A stretch of DNA of 64,000 bases from Porphyromonadaceae bacterium W3.11. GTDB taxonomy: Bacteria; Bacteroidota; Bacteroidia; Bacteroidales; Porphyromonadaceae. Below, in pieces: positions 56,878 through 64,000 of this stretch. The stretch spans positions 186,001 through 250,000 of the forward strand of contig JAUISX010000005.1 of assembly GCA_030434245.1 (NCBI GenBank), given 5' to 3'. The notes under the pieces are model-generated. The model saw only the letters and a program-made list of their open reading frames with translations. It made no database searches and was not told where the DNA came from. Made by a program: the position numbers and the translations under genes. Each line of letters starts with the position of its first letter. Within the stretch, counting starts at the first letter, position 1.

Positions 56878-58404
56878 TTAATTTTTATAGTTATCAATCA
56901 ACCCTTTTATCTTCTTGATGAGTTTATCCAATGGAATGTCCGCACGTTGACTCATCATCTGAATGGTTGCTTTAGGTAGAATAACTTTAGCAATCGGAGT
57001 GTTGAGCATTTTGAACTTTTCGTCAATCTTTGGTAAGTCATGAATCAACTGAGGGTAGCGATTCAGTAGCTCTTTCAGCTTTGTCTTAGCCGTGACATCG
57101 TCACTTATTTCACTTTGAGAATTACTCGTAGAGGGATCTACTTGGTCTTGTTTCTTTTGTTCTTTTTGCTCCTCATCCCATGTTAGTAAGGTCCTCGAGT
57201 CTTCAACTTCTCTGATACGCGTACAGTCCTGCATCATTTCCAGTACTCCTCTGAATGTTCCATGCTCGTCTCTGACTGCTACGTATTTGATATAAATGAA
57301 AATCCCTGGTTTATTGATCCAAAAGTCCGTGCTATCTTTTTCTCCAGTCCTGAACTTTTCAATGATTTCCTCTACTAGGTGGACACTCTTAGGGGGATGA
57401 CAATTTCGGACCTCTCTACCAATGACTCCCTTACTACGTGGAAAAACTCTATGTGGTGTGTCTGTATAAAACTTAACGATCTCATTCTCATCAACGTAGG
57501 AGATATCTACGGGTAAATGGCGAAAGAGAAGGTTGATTTGCTCTAAGGTTAATTGACCTTCTGAGACATTTAATACTTCGTTGGATGTCGTTTTCCCTCC
57601 CAATCCATACTTTTGGAGTAAAGAGGATAGCTCATCTACAAATCCTTCTTTATCTTCCTTATCTGTTTTTGGGGATTGAATATATTCAGGCATATCTATC
57701 ATGAAGAAGCCAATCTCTCTATCTCCAGATTTCATCTCCTCAAATTCATTTTCGGATATGAGTTTTAGAGATGTAGGATATAGGATTAATTCTTCTTTAG
57801 CCATAAGATCACGGAGATCTATAGTCATCTCACGATAAGCGAAACGAAATCCTGATAAGTCATCATTCTGAAGAGCTTGCATCGCTGAATTCATCTCCTC
57901 CTTTATCGCGTCATCGTAGGGCCACATCGTAGTGGTGGGTCTGTCAAAACCTTTCTTTTCTAATATAGAATAGAGTTGATTTTGTTTACGAGAAAAATGG
58001 ACTTTATAGAGCATGATTTTCTCCATTAGTTCCAACCACTGATTTTTAATAAACTCCTGATCCCAAATGCTCTCTCCTGTAGCAAGAAGTATTTCAAGTT
58101 CAATGTTTTCTCTTTTGTATGCATCAATTGGATGACCAAAAGGGAGCTCTATTTGAGTCTCAGGGATGAGTCCATCGAAAATGTCTAGCATTGTTCTGAC
58201 GTTTTCATTTCGGCACTCATCGGGGTTATTTTCCTTAAGAAGTTGTTCTGACGCAGCATATTCTTCAGGCGAGATTTTCCCGACTTCCTCTTTCATTCTT
58301 TTCTTGGCGTCTTCTAAAGAAATATGACCATTGTCAAATTCTTTTTTTATTGCCAGCATTCTAGTTAGTTTGTCAAGATCGACATTCTCAAATATTTTAT
58401 TCAT
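56878..58404 (-). CDS. DUF438 / hemerythrin-like / PAS domain protein
   Basis: 508 residues. DUF438 (about 10-80: LAIKKEFDNGHISLEDAKKR) is followed by a hemerythrin-like helical region (about 95-235) with HPIDAYKREN, KVHFSRKQNQLY and EELILYP. A PAS_10-type domain (about 285-410: VDISYVDENEIVKFYTDTPH) comes next, and the C-terminal 80 residues resemble DUF1858 (RYPQLIHDLPKIDEKFKML). Homologues are thought to sense oxygen, nitric oxide or redox via a di-iron or haem centre. Transcribed alone. Confidence 0.85.
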   Translation of the reverse strand: MNKIFENVDLDKLTRMLAIKKEFDNGHISLEDAKKRMKEEVGKISPEEYAASEQLLKENNPDECRNENVRTMLDIFDGLIPETQIELPFGHPIDAYKRENIELEILLATGESIWDQEFIKNQWLELMEKIMLYKVHFSRKQNQLYSILEKKGFDRPTTTMWPYDDAIKEEMNSAMQALQNDDLSGFRFAYREMTIDLRDLMAKEELILYPTSLKLISENEFEEMKSGDREIGFFMIDMPEYIQSPKTDKEDKEGFVDELSSLLQKYGLGGKTTSNEVLNVSEGQLTLEQINLLFRHLPVDISYVDENEIVKFYTDTPHRVFPRSKGVIGREVRNCHPPKSVHLVEEIIEKFRTGEKDSTDFWINKPGIFIYIKYVAVRDEHGTFRGVLEMMQDCTRIREVEDSRTLLTWDEEQKEQKKQDQVDPSTSNSQSEISDDVTAKTKLKELLNRYPQLIHDLPKIDEKFKMLNTPIAKVILPKATIQMMSQRADIPLDKLIKKIKGLIDNYKN

Positions 58405-58719
58405 AATGATTGCTTTAATAATTAATACTTTATAAATGTACTACAAATAATATGTAATCTAGTACAAGCTAATGGTGTCTTTGTTATCTTTCGGTGTTTT
58501 TTTTGATTTTTTATAGTGTCTCTTTGATTATTAGTGGTTTTAGTTTCGAATTATTAGTTGGATAAGGAATGGGATTGATATTTATCATGATGAAAGCGGT
58601 CACAATATCTTTGTTGCCCAAAAGAATCCAAGACTCACAGTCAGATACTGTCCCCAAAAAGTGTGTAAGTCCCAAGAATGTTATCTTTGAAAAGTTAAAA
58701 ACAAAAGATAAACAAGAAG

Positions 58720-59877
58720 ATGAGACTTACACAAATGCAATTTAAGGAAATTCTATCAAACGTGATGACAGAGCCAAATGGAGTTGGTCGTTTAATGGAG
58801 TTAATCATCGAAATAGCGATGCAAGGGGAGAGGGAACTGTATAAAGAAGATAGTGGCGATGTGAGCAATGGATACCGCCCCCGTCGCATCTTTGCGAGTG
58901 GTAATATGCTAGAATTACGAGTACCCCGAACTCGACAGCAGGGCTTCATGCCCTTGATTTTAGGCGTTCTCAAAGATCAAGAGAAAGAGATGGGAGAACT
59001 AGCAGGTTATCTATATAGCTGCGGTAATACGATGGAGGATATCTCTGGAGTATTCGAGCGTTTGTATGGTAAACGTTATAGTACGAGTCAAATCAATCGT
59101 CTCTCCTTATCGACCCAAGAAGCAGTAGAAGAGTGGCGTCAAAGACGTCTACCGAGGACTTTAGAGGCACTTGTTATCGATGCTACATATCTTCCTGTAC
59201 GGAGAGGAGAAAGTGTGAGCAAGGAGGCATTTTTTGTAGTGATGAGTTTAGATAGCGAAGGACGTCGAGACATCGTGGGTGTCTATAATAATCCAACAGA
59301 GGGAAGCGGCATCTGGGGCGAGTTTTTTGAGGATCTAAAAAGCCGAGGACTCGAAGAGGTAGGACTAATCATTTCAGACGGGTTGAATAACATTGAAGAG
59401 GTTGCACGTGAGCACTTTACAGAAGTGGAAGTCCAGCTCTGCACGGTGCATCTACAGCGAGAAATAACTCGAAAGATACGCCCTCGAGATAAGTCAGCCA
59501 TCGCAAGTGATCTACAGGAGGTCTTTAGTAAAGACGGCTCAAGAAGCTCACCTTTAGATGGCCTAGAGAGCTTTAAAAACTTTGCGTTCAGATGGCGTAA
59601 GAGCTATCCTTTTCTCACAAAAATAGCTAACGGTCAGAGGATAGAGTATTACTTCACATACCTAAAATACGACGTCAGTGTTCGCAAGTACATTCATAGT
59701 ACTAACTGGATAGAACGCTTCAATAGACAGGTAAAGAAAGGGGCTCGATATAAATGTGCATTACCTAGCGTAGAATCCGCTCTACACTTGATAGGTAGTA
59801 TTGCAATCAATGCAAACTATCTGAAGAAAAGAATAGGAGATCTAACTCTTGGACTTAGGAAGAACAATGAAAAGTAA
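58720..59877 (+). CDS. IS256-family (mutator type) transposase, copy 2
   Basis: 385 residues, one difference from copy 1 (E213 for V213). All catalytic residues are present (D154, D220, E332). Probably functional. The 5' leader from the element end to the ATG is 76 bp. Confidence 0.95.
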   Translation: MRLTQMQFKEILSNVMTEPNGVGRLMELIIEIAMQGERELYKEDSGDVSNGYRPRRIFASGNMLELRVPRTRQQGFMPLILGVLKDQEKEMGELAGYLYSCGNTMEDISGVFERLYGKRYSTSQINRLSLSTQEAVEEWRQRRLPRTLEALVIDATYLPVRRGESVSKEAFFVVMSLDSEGRRDIVGVYNNPTEGSGIWGEFFEDLKSRGLEEVGLIISDGLNNIEEVAREHFTEVEVQLCTVHLQREITRKIRPRDKSAIASDLQEVFSKDGSRSSPLDGLESFKNFAFRWRKSYPFLTKIANGQRIEYYFTYLKYDVSVRKYIHSTNWIERFNRQVKKGARYKCALPSVESALHLIGSIAINANYLKKRIGDLTLGLRKNNEK

Positions 59878-60034
59878 ATAACAACAATGTGCTTTATTTT
59901 CCAACACAAAGATATCAACCTAAAAGAATACGGCAAGGCGGTGTCTCCGCGGTGCTACGACAGCCTTGCCTTAATTCTTTATTGGTCTATCTTTAATGTT
60001 TATGGAAAACAAAGCGAAAAAATATGTAGGTTTG

Positions 60035-60126
60035 CTTTTCAGAGACGCATTCTGCCGTACACACTTTTGGGGACACTACCCTTTTCAGAGACGCATTCTG
60101 CCGTACACACTTTTGGGGACACTACC
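60035..60126 (+). repeat. 46-bp perfect tandem duplication of the IS right end
   Basis: Unit from CTTTTCAGAGACGCATTCTG to ACACTACC, present at 60035-60080 and 60081-60126 with no mismatch. Both copies contain the terminal ACACACTTTTGGGGACA motif. The target duplication lies outside the second copy. Confidence 0.97.
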
Positions 60127-60177
60127 CACAGTCACGTTTATCCCAGTGGATAGGAGCTCTTAATTATTCTTTCAATA

Positions 60178-60216
60178 TAAAAAGGAGCAGACCTCAATAG
60201 AAGTCTGCTCCTTTTT
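60178..60216. terminator. Terminator downstream of glyA
   Basis: Perfect arms AAAAAGGAGCAGAC / GTCTGCTCCTTTTT with a 10-nt loop; T runs on both strands. Confidence 0.95.
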
Positions 60217-60236
60217 ATATAGATAGTTTAGGTTGA

Positions 60237-61517
60237 TTACCAAGCGAAAAGAGGGTGCTTGCTCATCATTTCCTTAACTTCCATAGCTACATTCTTATGA
60301 AGAGCTTCATCAGTTGGATTAGAAAGTACACGGTCGATCAACTTAACGATGGCCTTAGCTTCTTCTTCCTTTACACCACGAGTGGTGATAGCAGGAGCAC
60401 CTACACGGATACCACTAGTCTGGAATGCAGAACGGTCATCAAATGGTACCATATTCTTATTAATGGTAATATGTGCCTGACCTAGTACAGTCTCAGCTAC
60501 ACGACCTGTAAGATCTGGGAATTTCTTGCGAAGGTCGATGAGCATCAAGTGGTTGTCAGTACCATCGGATACAACTTTATAACCAAGTTCCATGAATGTT
60601 TGAGCCATAGTGTTAGCATTAGCCTTAACCTGTTTTTGGTAATCCTTGAATGAAGGATCAAGGGCTTCGTGGAATGCTACAGCCTTAGCTGCAATGATGT
60701 GCTCGAGAGGACCACCTTGCAGTCCTGGGAACACAGCAGAATCAAGAAGAGAAGTGAATGTACGTGTTACGCCTTTCTTAGTCTTCTTACCCCATGGATT
60801 TTCGAAGTCCTTACCTACCATGATAATACCGCCACGAGGACCACGAAGAGTCTTGTGGGTAGTAGAAGTGACTACGTGAGCGTACTTAACAGGGTTCTCA
60901 AGCAGTCCTGCTGCGATCAAACCTGCTGGGTGAGCCATATCAATCCAGAGAATAGCACCAACCTTATCTGCAATGTCACGCATACGAGCGTAATCCCATT
61001 CACGAGAATAAGCAGAACCACCACCTACGATTAGCTTGGGTTTGTGCTTAAGTGCATCTCTTTCCATCTGATCATAATCTACTCTACCATCTTCTTTCTT
61101 AAGCTGATAAGCAATAGGATTGTAGAGGATACCTGAACTATTTACAGGAGAACCGTGAGTGAGGTGACCACCGTGGTCAAGGTTCAATCCCATAAATGTA
61201 TCACCAGGCTTAAGTACGGTTAGGTAGATTGGATTATTAGCTTGTGCACCTGAATGAGGTTGTACGTTAGCCCATACACATCCGTAAATTTCCTTTAGTC
61301 GGTCGATAGCTAATTGTTCTGACTGGTCCACAATTTCGCATCCGCCATAGTATCTTTTACCAGGGTAACCTTCAGCATACTTATTGGTCATAACGCTACC
61401 CATAGCAGCAAGTACTTCATCGCTTACAAAGTTCTCAGAAGCGATTAGCTCTAGTCCGTTAATTTGACGTTCCTTTTCTTGAGCAATTAAATCGAAAATC
61501 TTCTCGTCTTTTCTCAT
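60237..61517 (-). CDS. glyA: Serine hydroxymethyltransferase
   Basis: PLP enzyme converting serine and tetrahydrofolate to glycine and methylene-tetrahydrofolate. The 426 residues are full length, with the PLP lysine K222 in [15 protein letters not shown] and [10 protein letters not shown] at the N-terminus. Functionally complementary to gcvP at the other edge of the window, since both exchange glycine and one-carbon units. It has its own terminator; TATTTTTG on the minus strand (61601-61608) may be its -7 element. Confidence 0.97.
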   Translation of the reverse strand: MRKDEKIFDLIAQEKERQINGLELIASENFVSDEVLAAMGSVMTNKYAEGYPGKRYYGGCEIVDQSEQLAIDRLKEIYGCVWANVQPHSGAQANNPIYLTVLKPGDTFMGLNLDHGGHLTHGSPVNSSGILYNPIAYQLKKEDGRVDYDQMERDALKHKPKLIVGGGSAYSREWDYARMRDIADKVGAILWIDMAHPAGLIAAGLLENPVKYAHVVTSTTHKTLRGPRGGIIMVGKDFENPWGKKTKKGVTRTFTSLLDSAVFPGLQGGPLEHIIAAKAVAFHEALDPSFKDYQKQVKANANTMAQTFMELGYKVVSDGTDNHLMLIDLRKKFPDLTGRVAETVLGQAHITINKNMVPFDDRSAFQTSGIRVGAPAITTRGVKEEEAKAIVKLIDRVLSNPTDEALHKNVAMEVKEMMSKHPLFAW

Positions 61518-61751
61518 TATTATTGAAATATTAAATGGTTATGTATAATCTGTGTATGAGCTTGAAAAGCCATCATCCTACTGGTATCGTAGGCTCCCTA
61601 CAAAAATAACTAATTAAATCATAACAACCATAGATTTCATGGTTATTCTCTATTTTTGGAGTAGGGGGTTTCGAGCCAGTATCATAGGATTGGAGGAGAT
61701 ACTGATTTCCCAGACATCTCCTCCATCTTTTCTAAGCCTCTATAATAATAT

Positions 61752-63245
61752 TTAAGGTAGTTTCCATTCGGCACCGCTTTTGGTGTCCATGATTTCAAAG
61801 CCAATCTTTTTCAGCTCATCACGTATCTTATCAGAGGTTGCCCAGTCTTTGGCTTCCTTAGCTCCTTGGCGGATCTCTAGTAGCAGATCCATTGCTTTTC
61901 CAAAGGCTTCGGTATGAGCACTGGACTCAGAAGCTCCTGAAGGTAGCATCCCGAGGATTTCAAATAGGAAGGTATCAAATAGATCCTTTAGCTCTGTAAT
62001 TTGCTCCGCAGATAATCCTATTTCGCCATTTTTTGCTTGATTGATTTTTCGGGTAGCATCAAATAGTTCTGCAATAACCTTAGGGCTATTAAGGTCCTCA
62101 TTAAGTGCAGCATAGCAAGACGCGAAGTAATCTGGCAATTCTTCGACATTGCTTGACGTTGCGGTTAGTGTATTTAGTGCTGAATAAGCATCCATAAGAC
62201 GATCCAATCCCTTCGCTGATGCCTGTAAGGCTTCATTGCTAAAGTCCACTGTAGAGCGATAGTGTGCTTGTAATATGAAGAAGCGTATCATCATCGGTGT
62301 ATAAGCTTGATCAAGCAACTTATTAGAGCCTTCAAAGAACTCTTCGAGGGTGATGAAATTACCAAGGCTTTTGCCCATCTTTTGGCCATTAATGGTAATC
62401 ATATTATTGTGCATCCAATAATCGACAATCTCCTTACCCTCTGACGCTACAGCTTGTGCTATTTCGCATTCGTGATGTGGAAAAATAAGATCCATACCTC
62501 CTCCATGGATGTCAAATCCATCCCCTAGATATTTTCGTCCCATCGCTGTACACTCGCAGTGCCAGCCTGGGAACCCTTTGCTCCAAGGTGAGTTCCAGCG
62601 CATGATGTGTTCAGGCTTGGCTTTTTTCCATAAAGCAAAGTCTATCGCACTTCTTTTTTCGTCCTGACCATCAAGCTCTCGAGTCTGCTCCAGCATATCA
62701 TCTATATTGCGTCCAGATAAGATGCCGTAGCGATAATCTTTATTGTACTTTTCTACATCGAAGTAAACAGAGCCTTGGGATTCATAGGCGTATCCAGCAT
62801 TAAGGATCTCCTGAACGAGTTCGATCTGCTCAATGATATGACCACTCGCCATCGGTTCAATGGATGGGGGAAGTACGTTTAATAGGTCCATATCTTTGTG
62901 GTACCTTGTGAGATAGTACTGTACCACTTCCATGGGCTCGATCTGCTCTAGCCTTGCTTTTTTTGCAATCTTGTCTTCTCCATCGTCTGCATCATGTTCT
63001 AAATGACCCACATCGGTAATGTTACGAACATAGCGCACCTTATAGTCAAGATGCTTGAGGTAGCGAAAGAGTAGGTCGAATGTAATGGCAGGGCGAGCAT
63101 GCCCCAAGTGTGCATCTCCATAAACAGTGGGACCACATACGTACATCCCAACGAAAGGAGACTGTTTGGGCTTAAATATTTCGTACTTACGAGTGCGAGT
63201 GTTATATATTGATAAGTTATTTCTTAGTTCCTCTTTATTCTTCAT
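61752..63245 (-). CDS. cysS: Cysteinyl-tRNA synthetase
   Basis: Class I aminoacyl-tRNA synthetase, 497 residues. The HIGH-type motif is [10 protein letters not shown] (near 38-47). The KMSKS-type motif is [10 protein letters not shown]. The zinc ligands appear in [19 protein letters not shown] and PHHECEIAQ. Not overlapping with glyA: a 234-bp gap holds two small hairpins (AACCAT ... ATGGTT at 61629-61647 and GGAGGAGAT ... ATCTCCTCC at 61693-61723) without clear T runs. Confidence 0.97.
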   Translation of the reverse strand: MKNKEELRNNLSIYNTRTRKYEIFKPKQSPFVGMYVCGPTVYGDAHLGHARPAITFDLLFRYLKHLDYKVRYVRNITDVGHLEHDADDGEDKIAKKARLEQIEPMEVVQYYLTRYHKDMDLLNVLPPSIEPMASGHIIEQIELVQEILNAGYAYESQGSVYFDVEKYNKDYRYGILSGRNIDDMLEQTRELDGQDEKRSAIDFALWKKAKPEHIMRWNSPWSKGFPGWHCECTAMGRKYLGDGFDIHGGGMDLIFPHHECEIAQAVASEGKEIVDYWMHNNMITINGQKMGKSLGNFITLEEFFEGSNKLLDQAYTPMMIRFFILQAHYRSTVDFSNEALQASAKGLDRLMDAYSALNTLTATSSNVEELPDYFASCYAALNEDLNSPKVIAELFDATRKINQAKNGEIGLSAEQITELKDLFDTFLFEILGMLPSGASESSAHTEAFGKAMDLLLEIRQGAKEAKDWATSDKIRDELKKIGFEIMDTKSGAEWKLP

Positions 63246-63336
63246 TATATCAATGTAATCATGGGGTAAATACTTTTACAAATATAAGAATATTATCTCA
63301 GATAGTTTATGCCCTTTGATGAACCCTTATAAGAAA

Positions 63337-63368
63337 AGACTCCCAGTACAATAATGTACCAGGAGTCT
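63337..63368 (-). terminator. Terminator of the rpmI-rplT unit
   Basis: Arms AGACTCC-AGTACA / TGTAC-AGGAGTCT with a 4-nt loop; on the minus strand it is followed by TTTCTTAT. Confidence 0.85.
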
Positions 63369-63416
63369 CATATCATCTTAAGTTACGATGTAACTTTATT
63401 CAGTGTGCTACTACTA

Positions 63417-63764
63417 TCAAGCACGAGCTTGATCTACAATAGCCTTAAATGCTTCAGGATGATTCATAGCAAGGTCTGCAAGGACCTTTCTATTTATTTC
63501 AATTCCCTTAGCCTTAAGTAAGCCCATTAGCTTAGAATAAGAGATCCCTTCTTGGCGTGCAGCAGCATTGATACGCTGTATCCATAGAGCACGGAAGTTA
63601 CGCTTCTTGGTCTTTCTGTCTCTGTAAGCATAGGTAAGTCCCTTTTCCCATGAGTTCTTGGCAACGGTCCACACATTTTTACGTGCACCGAACTGACCAC
63701 GGGTAAGCTTTAGAATCTTTTTTCTCTTCGCTCTTGAAGCGACGTGATTAACTGATCTTGGCAT
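63417..63764 (-). CDS. rplT: 50S ribosomal protein L20
   Basis: 115 residues, the normal length, starting [20 protein letters not shown]. Conserved [20 protein letters not shown] and [18 protein letters not shown]-type blocks are present. Basic and rRNA-binding. Downstream of rpmI with a 143-bp gap, the usual L35-L20 order. Confidence 0.98.
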   Translation of the reverse strand: MPRSVNHVASRAKRKKILKLTRGQFGARKNVWTVAKNSWEKGLTYAYRDRKTKKRNFRALWIQRINAAARQEGISYSKLMGLLKAKGIEINRKVLADLAMNHPEAFKAIVDQARA

Positions 63765-63907
63765 TTTTCTAAAAATCTTTTGGATGTGAGCGGCTGTCTA
63801 TCTTCTATCTTTAGAAAGCTAAACTTAGCACTTTGATGTTGAGCATCCACATCCTGTTATAAAAATCTCAATTTGCTTTAATTCTCAAAAGTTGTCATCC
63901 AACTATA

Positions 63908-64000
63908 TCAACCAATTGCTAGCAACTTCTTTACTGCTCCCTTATTGGCCTTGTCTACAAGTCCGGAGTTAGTTAAGTGGCGTTTCTGCTTTTTAGTCTT
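63908..64000 (-). CDS. rpmI: 50S ribosomal protein L35, 3' part
   Basis: 31 codons are visible, from the right edge to the stop at 63908-63910. The translation KTKKQKRHLTNSGLVDKANK, ending KKLLAIG, is the L35 C-terminus. The start lies beyond the window; infC would be expected upstream. Confidence 0.95.
   Translation of the reverse strand, partial: KTKKQKRHLTNSGLVDKANKGAVKKLLAIG

Larger units (their letters stand above)
58644..60126 (+). mobile_element. IS256-family insertion sequence, copy 2, with duplicated right end (1483 bp)
   Basis: Flanked by the 8-bp direct repeat CACAGTCA (58636-58643 and 60127-60134). Almost identical to copy 1 but inverted and 46 bp longer. The last 46 bp (60035-60080) are repeated exactly in tandem (60081-60126), so the element carries two right ends. 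Confidence 0.95.

Noticed and set aside
1-64000. CRISPR array or prophage
   Set aside because: No regularly spaced short repeats with unique spacers, and no phage structural or packaging genes were seen. The only periodic repeats are the PntB domains and the four iteron-like motifs.

Overview
The window is a chromosome segment from a member of the Bacteroidales, most likely a Porphyromonas-like organism. The reasons are Bacteroidetes-type promoters (TTTG, 19 bp, TAnnTTTG) in front of several transcription units, housekeeping proteins of Bacteroidetes type, a split transhydrogenase (pntAA/pntAB/pntB), and an integrated Bacteroides NBU2-type mobilizable unit. I could not fix the species from sequence alone.

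Layout. 1-6765: end of the glycine decarboxylase gene gcvP, converging on a pcrA-uvrA DNA repair pair. 7749-13576: a five-gene MacAB/TolC-like efflux operon (ATPase, two FtsX-type permeases, membrane fusion protein, outer membrane protein). 13851-15776: dnaK, preceded by a good sigma-54-like -24/-12 element. 16197-19843: an AT-rich two-gene unit encoding a small two-helix membrane protein and an 1128-residue TPR / GreAB-C-like / PIN-like protein, which looks like a biological-conflict (defence) system. 19896-20440: remnant of an IS256-family element. 21079-24041: glycerol dehydrogenase and a fused DhaK-DhaL dihydroxyacetone kinase. 24422-27687: a HerA/DUF853 ATPase and a nucleobase permease, divergent. 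27965-28166: two tRNA-Leu genes. 28503-30641: an M3 peptidase lipoprotein. 30800-32236: an intact 1437-bp IS256-family element. 32506-34921: a PpiD-like chaperone gene, then tRNA-Gly and tRNA-Ser.

34910-44354 is a 9.4-kb NBU2-like integrative mobilizable element in the 3' end of tRNA-Ser, bounded by 13-bp att repeats. It carries a Mef(En2)-type macrolide efflux gene, an Lnu(AN2)-type lincosamide nucleotidyltransferase gene, a relaxase, a primase-like protein, an iteron-like region, a RepA-like ATPase, a DNA-binding protein, two proteins of unknown role (one with a HEPN-type motif) and a tyrosine integrase. 44355-48282 is an accessory zone with IS256 and IS4 debris and a single-chain GmrSD-type (DUF262/DUF1524) restriction protein. 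48283-48735 holds a cobalamin riboswitch with no recognisable gene behind it, followed by a terminator.

48885-55403 carries glutamate dehydrogenase and then the proton-translocating transhydrogenase operon. Its beta subunit has four tandem copies of the nucleotide-binding domain III instead of one, the most unusual feature here. 55945-58404: a TMEM175-type channel and a DUF438/hemerythrin/PAS protein. 58644-60126: the second intact IS256-family copy, with a 46-bp tandem duplication of one end. 60237-64000, all on the minus strand: glyA, cysS, rplT and the 3' part of rpmI.
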